Source: Psychrobacter glacincola
GTDB taxonomy: Bacteria; Pseudomonadota; Gammaproteobacteria; Pseudomonadales; Moraxellaceae
Reading direction: 5' to 3'
Length of the DNA stretch: 47,882 nucleotides
Assembly (NCBI RefSeq): GCF_904846215.1
Contig: NZ_CAJGZK010000023.1
Span: 1 to 47,882 of the forward strand
Part shown: piece after piece, positions 35,775 through 45,463 of the stretch
Layout of the letters: each line of letters starts with the position of its first letter
Position numbering within the stretch: position 1 is the first letter of the stretch
Made by a program: the position numbers and the translations under genes
Notes under the pieces: generated by a model
Databases searched by the model: none
The model's input: the letters and a program-made list of their open reading frames with translations, nothing else
Told to the model about the DNA's origin: nothing

Positions 35775-36794
35775 ATGAAGTCTATTTATAAAATGCCTTT
35801 ACTTGCAGCAATGATTGCAGCCAGTATGACGCTGGTTGCCTGTTCAGACAAAGCGGCTAATAATAGTGCAGCTACTGACGGTGCTACTACAGATACCGCT
35901 GCCACAGCAGACGACAAGCTTGAAACCAAATTTGTTACTATCGCTACAGGCGGCGCTTCAGGTCCTTATAATATTATCGGGACATCTTTGGCAGAGATTT
36001 ATGCCAAGACTTTTGGCGTCAATGCCAAGACTCAAACGACAGGTGCTTCAGTAGAAAACGTCAATCTATTGACCCAAGGTAAAGTAGATATGGTACTGGC
36101 GCTCAGTGATGTCGTCACTGATGCAGTCGAAGGCAAAAATGACTTTAAGGCGCCTATTACCAACATTCAGCAAATTGCTGTCCTGTATCCCAACGTGATT
36201 CAGTTGGTTGCTTCAGAGAAATCTGGCATCAAAAACATTGAAGATTTAAAAGGTAAGCGTATTGCGGTTGGTGATCAAGGCTCTGGTACCGAAGTGAATG
36301 CTCGAACCTTGTTAGAAGGTTTTGGGATTACCTATGATGATGTCAAAGTTGATTATTTAGGCTTTGCAGATGCCGCAGATGCAATGAAAGCTGGCAAAAT
36401 TGAAGCGGCATTTTTCAGTAGTGGCTTACCGAACTCTTCGTTATTAGAGCTAGAGCAGGGCATTAAGTTGCAGCTAGTCACCATCAATCAAGATAAGCTC
36501 AAAAAGATTATTGAGACCAAGCCTTACTTTAAGACTTTTGAGATTCCTGCCGGTACCTATGGTAATGCTGCTGCTATTCCAACCACAGCCGTCATGAATG
36601 CCTTGTTAGTACGCTCTGATATCTCGGAAGATGATGGCTATAAGCTGACAAAAGCGTTGTTTGAAAACTTGGATGGGCTAAAGAATGCTCACCAAGCGGC
36701 GAGCGATATCAGTTTAGAGACGGCCCAAGTCGGTATGGTTGCTCCTATTCATCCTGGTGCCAAAAAATACTATGATGAGAAAGCAGCTAAATAA
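35775..36794 (+). CDS. TAXI-family TRAP transporter solute receptor (lipoprotein)
   Basis: 339 residues from the ATG at 35775 (RBS AAGGAAG); the longer frame adds 27 unlikely residues. Lipobox LVACS anchors the receptor, followed by a Thr/Ala-rich linker. The TAXI signature FVTIATGGASGPYNIIGTSLAEI starts the domain, with QTTGASVENV and GKRIAVGDQGSGTEV later. It captures a small organic acid for the permease two genes downstream; the substrate is unknown. Its end overlaps the DUF1850 start. Confidence 0.93.
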   Translation: MKSIYKMPLLAAMIAASMTLVACSDKAANNSAATDGATTDTAATADDKLETKFVTIATGGASGPYNIIGTSLAEIYAKTFGVNAKTQTTGASVENVNLLTQGKVDMVLALSDVVTDAVEGKNDFKAPITNIQQIAVLYPNVIQLVASEKSGIKNIEDLKGKRIAVGDQGSGTEVNARTLLEGFGITYDDVKVDYLGFADAADAMKAGKIEAAFFSSGLPNSSLLELEQGIKLQLVTINQDKLKKIIETKPYFKTFEIPAGTYGNAAAIPTTAVMNALLVRSDISEDDGYKLTKALFENLDGLKNAHQAASDISLETAQVGMVAPIHPGAKKYYDEKAAK

Positions 36795-37317
36795 ACGAGT
36801 ATGGTGGGTTACTGGCGCAGCAGCTATTGCTGCGCTGGCTTTGTTTGTACTATGGGCAATCTTTAGCCGCCAATCTGTCATCGAAGTACGAGTAGCGGAC
36901 GTTGCTGATAGCGATAGCCTAGTCTGCTATTTTGTCGAACCCAATTTTCAATTGCGCTGGATTCATTCAGTAGAAAAACAGTGGTGGGAGGAGCAGTATC
37001 TTCGTGAAGCAGATGGCTTGCTATTAACCACTACCTACTTTCAAGCATTTGGTGCTGGTACACCATCGACTGAAAATGTCGCTCCTATAAAAAAAGAGGG
37101 CTATGTCGGCTATCAAATCAATCAAAGGTTTCCCCATCTCAACTGGGTTGTATCAAGACTGACTCAAGGTGAGATTGATTATGCCGGTCAGCGCATTCTT
37201 ATTCATCAACTGGTACTAGATTATTCAGAAGTAACTATCATGCCAAAAGCATATAGTCCAATCGATAGATTCAATAAGGATTTTTGTCATGAACTCCCAA
37301 GTGATGGATCACAGTAG
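36772..37317 (+). CDS. DUF1850 protein of the TAXI-TRAP operon
   Basis: 181 residues; ATG at 36772 (a second ATG directly follows) overlaps the receptor gene by 23 bp. One N-terminal transmembrane segment (VWWVTGAAAIAALALFVLW), then a soluble domain with FQLRWIHSVEKQWWEEQYL, GAGTPST and VGYQINQRF. DUF1850 genes recur between TAXI receptor and fused permease genes; role unknown. Its end overlaps the permease start by 29 bp. Confidence 0.85.
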   Translation: MMRKQLNKRVWWVTGAAAIAALALFVLWAIFSRQSVIEVRVADVADSDSLVCYFVEPNFQLRWIHSVEKQWWEEQYLREADGLLLTTTYFQAFGAGTPSTENVAPIKKEGYVGYQINQRFPHLNWVVSRLTQGEIDYAGQRILIHQLVLDYSEVTIMPKAYSPIDRFNKDFCHELPSDGSQ

Positions 37318-39367
37318 CGATAAGCCTCACGTCAGTGATGATGCTAAGTTGGCAACTCAGCCAAATGCGCCTGAAGATATTGAGAATTACGATGACGTTG
37401 ATCCTAGTGTCACACAGGCAATATTAGAAAAATACGATCGAGAGTCTATTACTCGTCATATCACCCAAGGTCCAGTGAAGTATATTATCGCTGCAATCTG
37501 TATTTTCTACTCCATTTTTCACTTATATATCACCTTTAACCCAATGCCGTCACTACTACAGCGCTCTGTGCATGTGGGTGTTGGCTTCGCTTTGATTTTC
37601 TTGATTTTCCCTGCCAGCAAAAAGAGCAGCCGTAAGAAAGTGGCATGGTATGACTGGATTTGGTTTATCTTTTCCTTATCTGGGATGACGTATCTTATTT
37701 ATGAATATCAAGATATTGTCACCAGTCGCGGCGGTATGGCAAATTCGGTCGATGTGATATTTTCTATTATTACGGTCATCTGCGTTCTTGAAGGCAGTCG
37801 GCGCATCACAGGCTGGATATTGCCCATACTAGCCTCTGTATTTTTGCTATACCCCTTTATCAGTCATTTGGATTTTATGCCTGATAGGCTACTCACACGC
37901 CCTTATGATTTGGGGGATATTTTTGGTCAGTTATTCTTAAAAACAGAAGGCTTATATTCGGTCGCAATCGGTGCATCCGTCACTTTTATCTTCTTATTCA
38001 TTCTCTTTGGGGCATTTTTAGCGCGTTCTGGAATGGGTCAGCTGTTTAATGATTTGGCATTGGCGCTGGCAGGCGATAAAAAGGGCGGACCTGCTAAAGT
38101 TGCTGTGATCTCAAGTGGCTTTATGGGCAGTATCAATGGTTCAGCCTTATCAAACGTGGTTAGTACAGGTGCGTTTACCATCCCCTTGATGAAAAAGGTC
38201 GGTTATCATAAAGATTTTGCGGGAGCCGTAGAGGCAAGTGCGTCGGTCGGTGGTCAGATATTGCCGCCTATCATGGGTGCCAGTGCTTTTATTATGGCGG
38301 AGACGACAGGTCTACCGTATAGTACCATTGCTTTGGCAGCATTATTACCTGCCATTCTCTATTATTTAGGCGTTATCGCACAGGTGCATTTTCGCGCAGG
38401 TCGCCGTGACTTAAAAGGCATGGCAAAAGAGAGTCTGCCACAAGTAAAAGAGGTATTAAAAGCACGCGGTCATATGCTGTTGCCTATCGTATTTCTAATT
38501 TATTTACTAATACAAAATGTTCCTGTAGGTTATGCTGCGGCTTATACCATTGGCTTTACTGTTGTCATCAGTATGCTACGCAAAGAAACACGTATGGGCT
38601 TTAAGGATATTTTGGGTGCTTTAGAAGACGGCGCACGCCAGTCATTAGCCGTTATGGCGGCTTGTGCGGTTGTAGGTATCATCATTGGCGTCGTCAGCTT
38701 GACAAGCTTTGGTACGGTAATGACCTCCTCAATCGTCACCTTGGGCGCAGGGTCGTTATTGCTCACATTGATTTTGACCATGCTAGCTTCGATGGTTTTA
38801 GGAATGGGATTGCCTTCTATCCCTGCTTATATTATTACCGCAACTATGGCAGCGCCTGCTCTAGCTGGGTTTGATATTCCTATTTTGTCAGCGCATATGT
38901 TTGTTTTCTATTTTGGTGTGTTTGCTAATATTACCCCGCCAGTCTGTTTGGCAGCCTTTGCTGGTGCTGGTATCTCGGGTGGTGATCCGATGAAAACAGG
39001 ATACTTATCATTAAAGCTGGCGTTAGCAGGTTTTATCGTCCCGTTTATGTTTATTTATAATCCTGCGATGTTGATGATTGACCCAACAGATCTTGCCGTC
39101 ACGGCGAAAGAGTTTCCATTGCCGCCTGTTATTGATATTATTATTGCTGTTGTGACATCGGTCATTGGTGTGATTGGACTCAGCGCGGCATTAGAGGGTT
39201 ATTTTAAAAGTGATATGAATATTGTTACGCGCTTAATATTGGCATTAGGTGCATTACTGCTGATTTATCCTGGTCTTGTCACAGGCATGATAGGAGGGGC
39301 AATAGTACTAGGTATCGCGGCGTTCAATATAAAAGGGAGTAAGGCGCCAACCGCTTTAAATGCCTAA
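37289..39367 (+). CDS. TRAP transporter fused permease (4TM + 12TM)
   Basis: 692 residues. A ~60-residue polar N-terminus, a small-subunit-like four-helix part, then the large DctM-like domain with GSINGSALSNVVSTGAFTIPLMKKVGY, SASVGGQILPPIMGASAFIMAE and GMGLPSIPAYIITATMAAPAL. Such fused permeases pair with TAXI receptors and use a sodium gradient. RBS AAGGA. Ends 14 bp before repeat copy I. Confidence 0.93.
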   Translation: MNSQVMDHSSDKPHVSDDAKLATQPNAPEDIENYDDVDPSVTQAILEKYDRESITRHITQGPVKYIIAAICIFYSIFHLYITFNPMPSLLQRSVHVGVGFALIFLIFPASKKSSRKKVAWYDWIWFIFSLSGMTYLIYEYQDIVTSRGGMANSVDVIFSIITVICVLEGSRRITGWILPILASVFLLYPFISHLDFMPDRLLTRPYDLGDIFGQLFLKTEGLYSVAIGASVTFIFLFILFGAFLARSGMGQLFNDLALALAGDKKGGPAKVAVISSGFMGSINGSALSNVVSTGAFTIPLMKKVGYHKDFAGAVEASASVGGQILPPIMGASAFIMAETTGLPYSTIALAALLPAILYYLGVIAQVHFRAGRRDLKGMAKESLPQVKEVLKARGHMLLPIVFLIYLLIQNVPVGYAAAYTIGFTVVISMLRKETRMGFKDILGALEDGARQSLAVMAACAVVGIIIGVVSLTSFGTVMTSSIVTLGAGSLLLTLILTMLASMVLGMGLPSIPAYIITATMAAPALAGFDIPILSAHMFVFYFGVFANITPPVCLAAFAGAGISGGDPMKTGYLSLKLALAGFIVPFMFIYNPAMLMIDPTDLAVTAKEFPLPPVIDIIIAVVTSVIGVIGLSAALEGYFKSDMNIVTRLILALGALLLIYPGLVTGMIGGAIVLGIAAFNIKGSKAPTALNA

Positions 39368-39381
39368 GCGCTTAAACCTCA

Positions 39382-39519
39382 TATAGTTGATCCACTGTTA
39401 AAAGACTACAACACTACGGGGGTTACTTATTCGCAGCCTCTATCTGCGCAGCCACAGCAAGCAAGAAAAATTGATACCAGCAGTATATAATGTGTCGATA
39501 TTACTTTTCCCTGACTATA
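39382..39519 (+). repeat. Dispersed palindromic element, copy I (138 bp, chimeric)
   Basis: The left half (TATAGTTGATCCACTGTTAA... through CACTACGGGGGTTACT) is of the B/H/K type. The right half (TTGATACCAGCAGTATATAA ... CCCTGACTATA) is of the C/J/L type. Core GCAGCCTCTATCTGCGCAGC then CACAGCAAGCAAG. Because the halves come from different types, the outer arms no longer pair well. Confidence 0.92.
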
Positions 39520-39561
39520 TATGCTGATGCTTTAAGTGAGACAAAAAAATTAGCAGTATAG

Positions 39562-39600
39562 AAAAGGGCGAATAGCAGATATCTGTTATTCGCCCTTTTT
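39562..39600. terminator. Bidirectional terminator between the TRAP permease and lipA
   Basis: AAAAGGGCGAATAGCAGAT (39562-39580) is complementary to ATCTGTTATTCGCCCTTTT with one wobble. It ends lipA on the minus strand and the TRAP operon on the plus strand. Confidence 0.88.
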
Positions 39601-39644
39601 GCATTTTAAGTTAAATGTTTTTTTAGTGTGATGACGACCGTCAC

Positions 39645-40688
39645 TTAACAGCCAAGCTTACCTTCAGCCTCTAGTGCCTTTTTGCTACGAATAGGTGCTG
39701 GGCAATCTTCACCATAGTATTGACGATCAGCAAAGTAGCTTGAGCGCACCATAGGACCTGCCCAAATATTAAAGAAGCCAATCTTTTTGCCATAGTCCAT
39801 ATAACGCTGGAATTCATCCGGATGCACATAGCGATCAACTGGGGCATGGTCTTTGCTGGGTTGTAAGTATTGACCAACTGTAATCATATCGACGTTATGC
39901 GCTTTTAGATCATCAAGCAACTTATAGATTTCTTCTTCTGTTTCACCAAGTCCAACCATAAAGCCGCATTTGGTGGCGATATCAGGACGACGTTCTTTAT
40001 AGATTTTTAGCAAGTCTAACGAATGCTGATAGTCAGAGCCGGGACGGAAGGCTTTATATAAACGAGGCACGGTTTCGATATTGTGGTTAAAAACATCAGG
40101 CGCCGTTTCAGTTAATAAGTCCAACGCGATATCCATACGACCACGGAAATCAGGAACCAAAATCTCGATCAAGCAGTTTGGGCTTAGCGCACGCGATTCA
40201 TTCAGTACTTCGACGAAATGCATCGCACCGCCATCTTTTAAATCATCACGGTCAACAGAGGTGATGACGGCATATTTAAGGCCCAAGCCTTGAATTGTCT
40301 CGGCAGTATGACGCGGCTCATCTTTATCTAGCTCATTTGGGCGACCATGTCCGACATCACAAAACGGGCAGCGACGCGTACAGATATCACCCATAATCAT
40401 AAAGGTAGCCGTACCATCGGCAAAGCACTGTGGCAGGTTAGGGCAGGCAGCTTCTTCACAAACGGTATAGAGCTTTTGCTCGCGTAAGGTAGATTTGATA
40501 CGTGCGACTTCCGCAGGGGAGGACAGTTTTACCCGAATCCAATCTGGCTTTTTCTTTGCCTCGATGGTCGGGATGATTTTAATTGGGATACGAGCAACTT
40601 TATCGTAGCCACGTAACTTTTCGCCTTGAATGGCTTTTTTGGGTTTTGCACGGGCAGCAGGGGTGTGCGTTTGTACGGCGTTTGTCAT
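39645..40688 (-). CDS. lipA: Lipoyl synthase LipA
   Basis: 347 residues from the ATG at 40688; a TTG six bases upstream gives the longest frame. Radical SAM enzyme that inserts two sulfurs into octanoyl-protein. Auxiliary cluster CX4CX5C: Cys77, Cys82, Cys88 ([12 protein letters not shown]). SAM cluster CX3CX2C: Cys103, Cys107, Cys110 (CTRRCPFC). The C-terminal RSSYFADRQ supplies the conserved Ser ligand. No lipB is adjacent; the left neighbour is the TRAP operon. Confidence 0.97.
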   Translation of the reverse strand: MTNAVQTHTPAARAKPKKAIQGEKLRGYDKVARIPIKIIPTIEAKKKPDWIRVKLSSPAEVARIKSTLREQKLYTVCEEAACPNLPQCFADGTATFMIMGDICTRRCPFCDVGHGRPNELDKDEPRHTAETIQGLGLKYAVITSVDRDDLKDGGAMHFVEVLNESRALSPNCLIEILVPDFRGRMDIALDLLTETAPDVFNHNIETVPRLYKAFRPGSDYQHSLDLLKIYKERRPDIATKCGFMVGLGETEEEIYKLLDDLKAHNVDMITVGQYLQPSKDHAPVDRYVHPDEFQRYMDYGKKIGFFNIWAGPMVRSSYFADRQYYGEDCPAPIRSKKALEAEGKLGC

Positions 40689-40904
40689 AATCAAATGTTC
40701 TCTTAACCCTTGATAGAATAAGGGTTTATGGAATTATTAGAATGCTTTATGAATAGAGCTATTATAGCAGATATTTGATCAAATTCTTTTAGGCAATCTT
40801 GTTAAGACGACGACTAAAATGACTGCTATTAATAAGAAGGCTCTGAATAATAAGAAGGCTTGTATGAATAATAGGGTACTACGAAGCGTGCGTTTACCGT
40901 AGTT

Positions 40905-41366
40905 TTATTTATTGATATCAATGTCCATGTCATTTAGCACTTCTATGGCGGCACGAAATGCTTCTTGAGTGGCGGGTGCACCGCAATAAGGCAAGCTGTG
41001 CATCAAAACTTCTCGAATTTCGGCAACACTGGCACCGTTATTGATGGCGCCTCGAATGTGTCCTTTTAGCTCATTTGGGCTTTTTTGCGCAATCAAAAAA
41101 CCAATCGTGATAAGCGAGCGATATTTGCGCGGTAAGACCGAGTCATCTTGCCACGTAGTGCCCCAAGCGTGCTCGATAATCCAGTCTTGTAATGGCTGGG
41201 TAAATGGGGTTGCTGAGTCAAGCGAGCGTTTGACGTGCGCTGCGCCCATAACCTCGATACGAACTTTTAAACCGTTTTCATAATTGGCGTTTTGACTGGT
41301 GCCTTGATTGGCATTATGAGCGATACTGTGATTGGTATTGCGATCTTCACTTTCTTTATTAGGCAT
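40905..41366 (-). CDS. Carboxymuconolactone-decarboxylase-family protein
   Basis: About 153 residues from the ATG at 41366, which has AAGG six bases upstream; longer frames reach 41444. The CMD domain has LITIGFLIAQKSPNELKGHIRGAINNGASVAEIREVLMHSLPYCGAPATQEAF, matching PcaC-type decarboxylases. The usual CxxC redox pair of AhpD is absent, favouring PcaC-like chemistry, though the substrate is unknown. An N-terminal Asn-rich segment (NHSIAHNANQGTSQNANY) is low-complexity. No beta-ketoadipate genes neighbour it. Confidence 0.85.
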   Translation of the reverse strand: MPNKESEDRNTNHSIAHNANQGTSQNANYENGLKVRIEVMGAAHVKRSLDSATPFTQPLQDWIIEHAWGTTWQDDSVLPRKYRSLITIGFLIAQKSPNELKGHIRGAINNGASVAEIREVLMHSLPYCGAPATQEAFRAAIEVLNDMDIDINK

Positions 41367-41488
41367 TGTCATCCTTGGTTTTATGATTAAATCCTTTGTA
41401 TTTAATAGGTGTGTGCGTTTATATAACGAGCGTGTTGTTATCAAACATTATAACAGTTGAGCGTGTTTTGTTTAACCGTTAATCGAGA

Positions 41489-41573
41489 TATAGTTGAGTC
41501 GATTTAACCATAACAACGTATCACAATAACGAGATCCTAAGGCAGCAGCGCTGTATTGATTTTTAAGTAAATA
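41489..41573. repeat. Possible deletion derivative of the dispersed element
   Basis: TATAGTTGAGTCGATTTAA at the left edge resembles B/H/K and E/G left ends; GCAGCAGCGCTGTATTGATT further on resembles the arm and end of copy A. The conserved core is missing. The rest of the 41445-41876 gap shows no gene. Confidence 0.35.
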
Positions 41574-41876
41574 GGGAGTTGTAACCGCACTTTACTACCA
41601 ATATATTTCGAATGTTAAACGATATGATAAGTGCTCAGTATGAAAAATTCAGGATTTATGATATAGGCACCATTAGTTATATTATTTATGGCACTATTTT
41701 TATAATAAATATCCAATATCGCCTTATTATGCGGCTATTATCGGCTCAGCCATTAACTTTTTAGGCGTTTTGAGCTATGATTGCACGGATAATTATTCAA
41801 TGCAGTACATCAATGCAGGCGGTCATACTGACTACTCACGTGATGTACTGGTTACCAACCGACGAGGACGACTATT

Positions 41877-44480
41877 GTGTTAGAAGCTTATCGTAAACAT
41901 GTCGCAGAACGTGCTGAGCTAGGAACTGTACCACTTCCATTAAATGAGAAACAGGTAACGGAATTGGTTGAGTTACTCAAAAACCCACCAGCGGGCGAAG
42001 ATGCGTTCTTGATGGACTTGCTTGAAAATCGTATTCCTGCCGGTGTTGACCAAGCCGCTTATGTTAAAGCGGCATTTTTAGCAGCTATCGTTAAAGGTGA
42101 AGCGACCTCTTCACTAGTAAGTAAGAAAAAAGCCGTCGAAATCTTAGGTACTATGCAAGGTGGCTACAACGTACAGCCACTCGTTGCTGCATTAGATGAC
42201 GCAGAAGTCGCGCAAGAAGCCGCTGAAGCTTTGAAAAAGACCTTGCTCGTATTTGACGCGTTCAATGACGTGACTGAAAAAGCTGAAGCGGGCAATACCA
42301 TTGCTAAAGAAGTCGTTCAATCTTGGGCTGATGCTGAGTGGTTCTTGAGCCGTGATGCTGTACCAGCAAAGACGACTTATACGACGTTTAAAATCACTGG
42401 CGAAACCAATACCGATGATTTGTCTCCTGCACAAGATGCATGGAGCCGTCCTGATATCCCATTACATTCATTAGCCATGCATAAAAACTCTCGCGACGGC
42501 ATTACTGCTGACGAAGAGGGTATTATTGGTCCGATGAAACAGATCGAAGCGCTAAAACAAAAGGGTCATCCACTTGCTTATGTTGGTGACGTGGTAGGTA
42601 CCGGTTCTAGCCGTAAATCTGCGACCAACTCAGTATTGTGGCTCATGGGCGATGATATCCCTAACGTGCCAAACAAACGTGGCGGTGGTCTAGTCCTTGG
42701 TAACAATATCGCACCTATCTTCTTCAATACTATGGAAGATTCTGGCGCATTACCAATCGAAAAAGTAGCGGTTGATAATCTAAATATGGGCGATGTCTTT
42801 GATATCTATCCCTATGATGGCAAAATCACCAAGCATGACTCTGATGAAGTACTCTCAACCTTTAAGCTAAACTCGCCAACCTTGCTTGACGAAGTTCGTG
42901 CTGGTGGTCGTATTCCACTCATCGTTGGTCGTGGTCTGACCAATCGTGCTCGTGAATATATGGGTCTTGGTCATTCAGACGTATTTGCTAAACCAGAAGA
43001 GCCAGTTGATACCGGTAAAGGCTTTACGCTCGCGCAAAAAATGGTTGGTAAAGCTTGTGGCCTGCCAGGCGTTCGTCCTGGTATGTATTGCGAACCAAAA
43101 ATCACTACGGTTGGTAGTCAAGATACCACTGGTCCGATGACCCGTGATGAGCTAAAAGACTTAGCCTGCTTAGGTTTCCAAGCAGATTTGGTGATGCAGT
43201 CATTCTGTCATACGGCTGCTTATCCAAAGCCAGTTGACATCGAAACTCAGCATACCCTTCCTGACTTTATTATGAACCGTGGCGGCGTAAGCTTACGTCC
43301 GGGCGATGGTATTATTCACTCGTGGTTGAACCGTATGCTACTTCCGGATACCGTTGGTACTGGTGGTGACTCGCATACCCGTTTCCCAATTGGTATCTCA
43401 TTTCCAGCCGGTTCTGGTCTAGTCGCCTTTGCTGCTGCGACTGGTGTTATGCCACTTGATATGCCTGAATCGGTCCGTGTCCGTTTCATTGGTGAGCGTC
43501 AAGCCGGTATCACCTTACGTGACTTAGTCCATGCGATTCCTTATCAAGCGATTAAAGAAGGTCTGTTAACCGTTGATAAGAAAGGTAAAATCAACGAGTT
43601 TAACGGTCGTATTTTAGAAATCGAAGGTTTAGAAGATTTAACCGCTGAACAAGCGTTTGAATTGTCTGATGCCTCAGCTGAGCGTAGTGCTGCTGGTTGT
43701 ACGATTACTTTATCTGAAAAGTCAGTTGCCGAGTATCTAACGTCGAACATCACATTATTAAAATGGATGATCTCAGAAGGTTACGGCGATGCACGTACGA
43801 TTAGCCGTCGTATCGAAGGTATGCAAGAGTGGTTGGCCAATCCAAGCCTGATGCGTGCTGATGAAGATGCAGAATATACCATCGATATGGTTATCGATAT
43901 GTCTGAAATCAAAGAGCCGATTCTTTGCTGCCCGAACGATCCAGATGATGCAAAAACATTGGCTGATGTCGCTGGTGACACCATTGATGAAGTATTCATT
44001 GGTTCGTGTATGACTAACATTGGTCACTTCCGCGCTGCCGGCAAATTGCTAAAAGATGTTCCAGCAGGTAGCTTGCAAACTCGTCTATGGATTGCGCCGC
44101 CAACTAAGATGGATGCGCGTCAGTTGATGGAAGAGGGTTACTACAACATCTATGCACAAGCCGGCGCTCGTACTGAGATGCCAGGTTGTTCATTATGCAT
44201 GGGTAATCAGGCGCGTATCGCACCGAATTCTACTGCGGTATCGACGTCAACCCGTAATTTCCCGAACCGTTTAGGTCAAGGTGCTAACGTCTATCTAGCA
44301 TCTGCTGAATTGGCTTCTGTTGCTGCGGTACTTGGTAAATTACCAACCAACGAAGAGTATCAGCAGTACGCTGGCATGCTTGATAGTATGGGCGAAGAGG
44401 TGTATCAATACATGAACTTCGACCGTATGGAAGACTATACTGAAGAAGCTGATAAGATCAACGTTGCTCAGCTGAGCTAA
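41877..44480 (+). CDS. acnB: Bifunctional aconitate hydratase 2 / 2-methylisocitrate dehydratase AcnB
   Basis: 867 residues, as E. coli AcnB (865). Isomerises citrate to isocitrate in the TCA cycle. GTG start with GAGGA upstream. N-terminal HEAT-like domain (1-160), swivel domain with [13 protein letters not shown], then the catalytic core. The [4Fe-4S] cysteines are Cys711 ([10 protein letters not shown]), Cys771 and Cys774 (PGCSLCMGN). It is followed by its own terminator. Confidence 0.98.
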   Translation: MLEAYRKHVAERAELGTVPLPLNEKQVTELVELLKNPPAGEDAFLMDLLENRIPAGVDQAAYVKAAFLAAIVKGEATSSLVSKKKAVEILGTMQGGYNVQPLVAALDDAEVAQEAAEALKKTLLVFDAFNDVTEKAEAGNTIAKEVVQSWADAEWFLSRDAVPAKTTYTTFKITGETNTDDLSPAQDAWSRPDIPLHSLAMHKNSRDGITADEEGIIGPMKQIEALKQKGHPLAYVGDVVGTGSSRKSATNSVLWLMGDDIPNVPNKRGGGLVLGNNIAPIFFNTMEDSGALPIEKVAVDNLNMGDVFDIYPYDGKITKHDSDEVLSTFKLNSPTLLDEVRAGGRIPLIVGRGLTNRAREYMGLGHSDVFAKPEEPVDTGKGFTLAQKMVGKACGLPGVRPGMYCEPKITTVGSQDTTGPMTRDELKDLACLGFQADLVMQSFCHTAAYPKPVDIETQHTLPDFIMNRGGVSLRPGDGIIHSWLNRMLLPDTVGTGGDSHTRFPIGISFPAGSGLVAFAAATGVMPLDMPESVRVRFIGERQAGITLRDLVHAIPYQAIKEGLLTVDKKGKINEFNGRILEIEGLEDLTAEQAFELSDASAERSAAGCTITLSEKSVAEYLTSNITLLKWMISEGYGDARTISRRIEGMQEWLANPSLMRADEDAEYTIDMVIDMSEIKEPILCCPNDPDDAKTLADVAGDTIDEVFIGSCMTNIGHFRAAGKLLKDVPAGSLQTRLWIAPPTKMDARQLMEEGYYNIYAQAGARTEMPGCSLCMGNQARIAPNSTAVSTSTRNFPNRLGQGANVYLASAELASVAAVLGKLPTNEEYQQYAGMLDSMGEEVYQYMNFDRMEDYTEEADKINVAQLS

Positions 44481-44536
44481 TTTTGGTCAAATCTTAAATT
44501 AAATGATTTGAAGTTTTACAATTATTATTTAAGTAG

Positions 44537-44568
44537 AAACCCCGTATCGTCATGATGCGGGGTTTTTT
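44537..44568 (+). terminator. Terminator of acnB
   Basis: CCCCGTATC (44540-44548) pairs with GATGCGGGG (44554-44562) with one wobble, followed by six T. Confidence 0.9.
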
Positions 44569-44605
44569 GCTATGGGCAATGGCTGATTCCTTTTATTATC
44601 TTATG

Positions 44606-44743
44606 TATAGTCAAAATACTCTACAAACGCTACGGTGCTGCGGGTACAAATTTTTTGCAGCCTCTGTCTGCACGGGCACAGCAAGCAAGAAAAATTGATA
44701 TCAGCAGTACTTGATGTATCGATATTACTTTTCTCTGACTATA
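44606..44743 (+). repeat. Dispersed palindromic element, copy J (138 bp)
   Basis: TATAGTCAAAATACTC at the left, CTGACTATA at the right. Core GCAGCCTCTGTCTGCACG then GGCACAGCAAGCAAG. C/J/L subfamily. Its right end is immediately followed by a truncated second copy. Confidence 0.94.
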
Positions 44744-44786
44744 CCAGCAATACATAATGTGTCGATATTACTTTTCACTGACTATA
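44741..44786 (+). repeat. Truncated right-end fragment of the dispersed element (J')
   Basis: 46 bp, from CCAGCAATACATAATGTG to CACTGACTATA, equal to the right third of copies I and L. It abuts copy J and shares the TATA at the junction. Confidence 0.88.
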
Positions 44787-44903
44787 TAATATGAGAGCAG
44801 GCGGAAACCGTGGCTCTGTAATTTCTTCTCTTTTATATCTCGGGACGGACCGATACTTTTATAGGCACTTTTTTGTTTATGCTCAAGTGCTTTGGAGTTT
44901 TGG

Positions 44904-45347
44904 TTGATTACTTTATCCCCACTCAAACGTCGCATCGTCTATGTGACTGTCTTTGAAATCATTGCTATCATTTCATCTACCTTGGTTCTTATGCTGTTGA
45001 GTAACAGCAGCGCCGCAGAATCTCTACCGATTGCCACCATGGTTTCATTGGCAGCGGTTATTTGGAATTTCATTTATAATACGGCGTTTGAAAGTTGGGA
45101 ACGTCGTCAGCAGGTGACGCAGCGCACGTTATTGGTACGCAGCGCTCATGCGATAGGTTTTGAAGGCGGGTTGGTTCTGATTTGCCTACCGCTATATATG
45201 ATTTGGTACGATGTTGGTGTTATAAAGGCCTTTATAATGGAAGCTGCGTTACTGCTGTTTTTCTTGGTCTATACTTTTTTCTTTACCTTGGGTTTTGATA
45301 AAATATTTACCTTACCGCATCAACATAAAAGTGCTTCTGCTTCTTGA
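44904..45347 (+). CDS. PACE-family efflux transporter (AceI-like)
   Basis: 147 residues from the TTG at 44904, which has GGAG six bases before it; the alternative TTG at 44892 would overlap that site. Four transmembrane helices in two tandem BTP domains. Features: SPLKRRIVYVTVFEIIAI with the membrane Glu known to be important in AceI, WNFIYNTAFESWERR at the end of helix 2, and RSAHAIGFEGGLVLI mirroring the first half. Family members export biocides such as chlorhexidine or short-chain diamines. Divergent regulator genes seen with aceI are absent. A short stem-loop (44793-44816) lies in the leader. Confidence 0.88.
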   Translation: MITLSPLKRRIVYVTVFEIIAIISSTLVLMLLSNSSAAESLPIATMVSLAAVIWNFIYNTAFESWERRQQVTQRTLLVRSAHAIGFEGGLVLICLPLYMIWYDVGVIKAFIMEAALLLFFLVYTFFFTLGFDKIFTLPHQHKSASAS

Positions 45348-45463
45348 TAAATAAAGAGGTTAATGGAAATGGTTTTGTCCATTAATTATATAATTCATTC
45401 AAAAAAAGACTGCACCTTGGTAGCCTTTTTGATAATATTGCAAAGAACAATGTCATCAACGTA

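Noticed and set aside
40831..40860. Two direct repeats of AATAAGAAGGCT upstream of the CMD-family gene's stop side
   Set aside because: Short local duplication with no further copies or clear role.
45348..45463. Possible terminator between the PACE gene and the enoyl-CoA hydratase gene
   Set aside because: A T-run is present but the stem before it is too weak to call.
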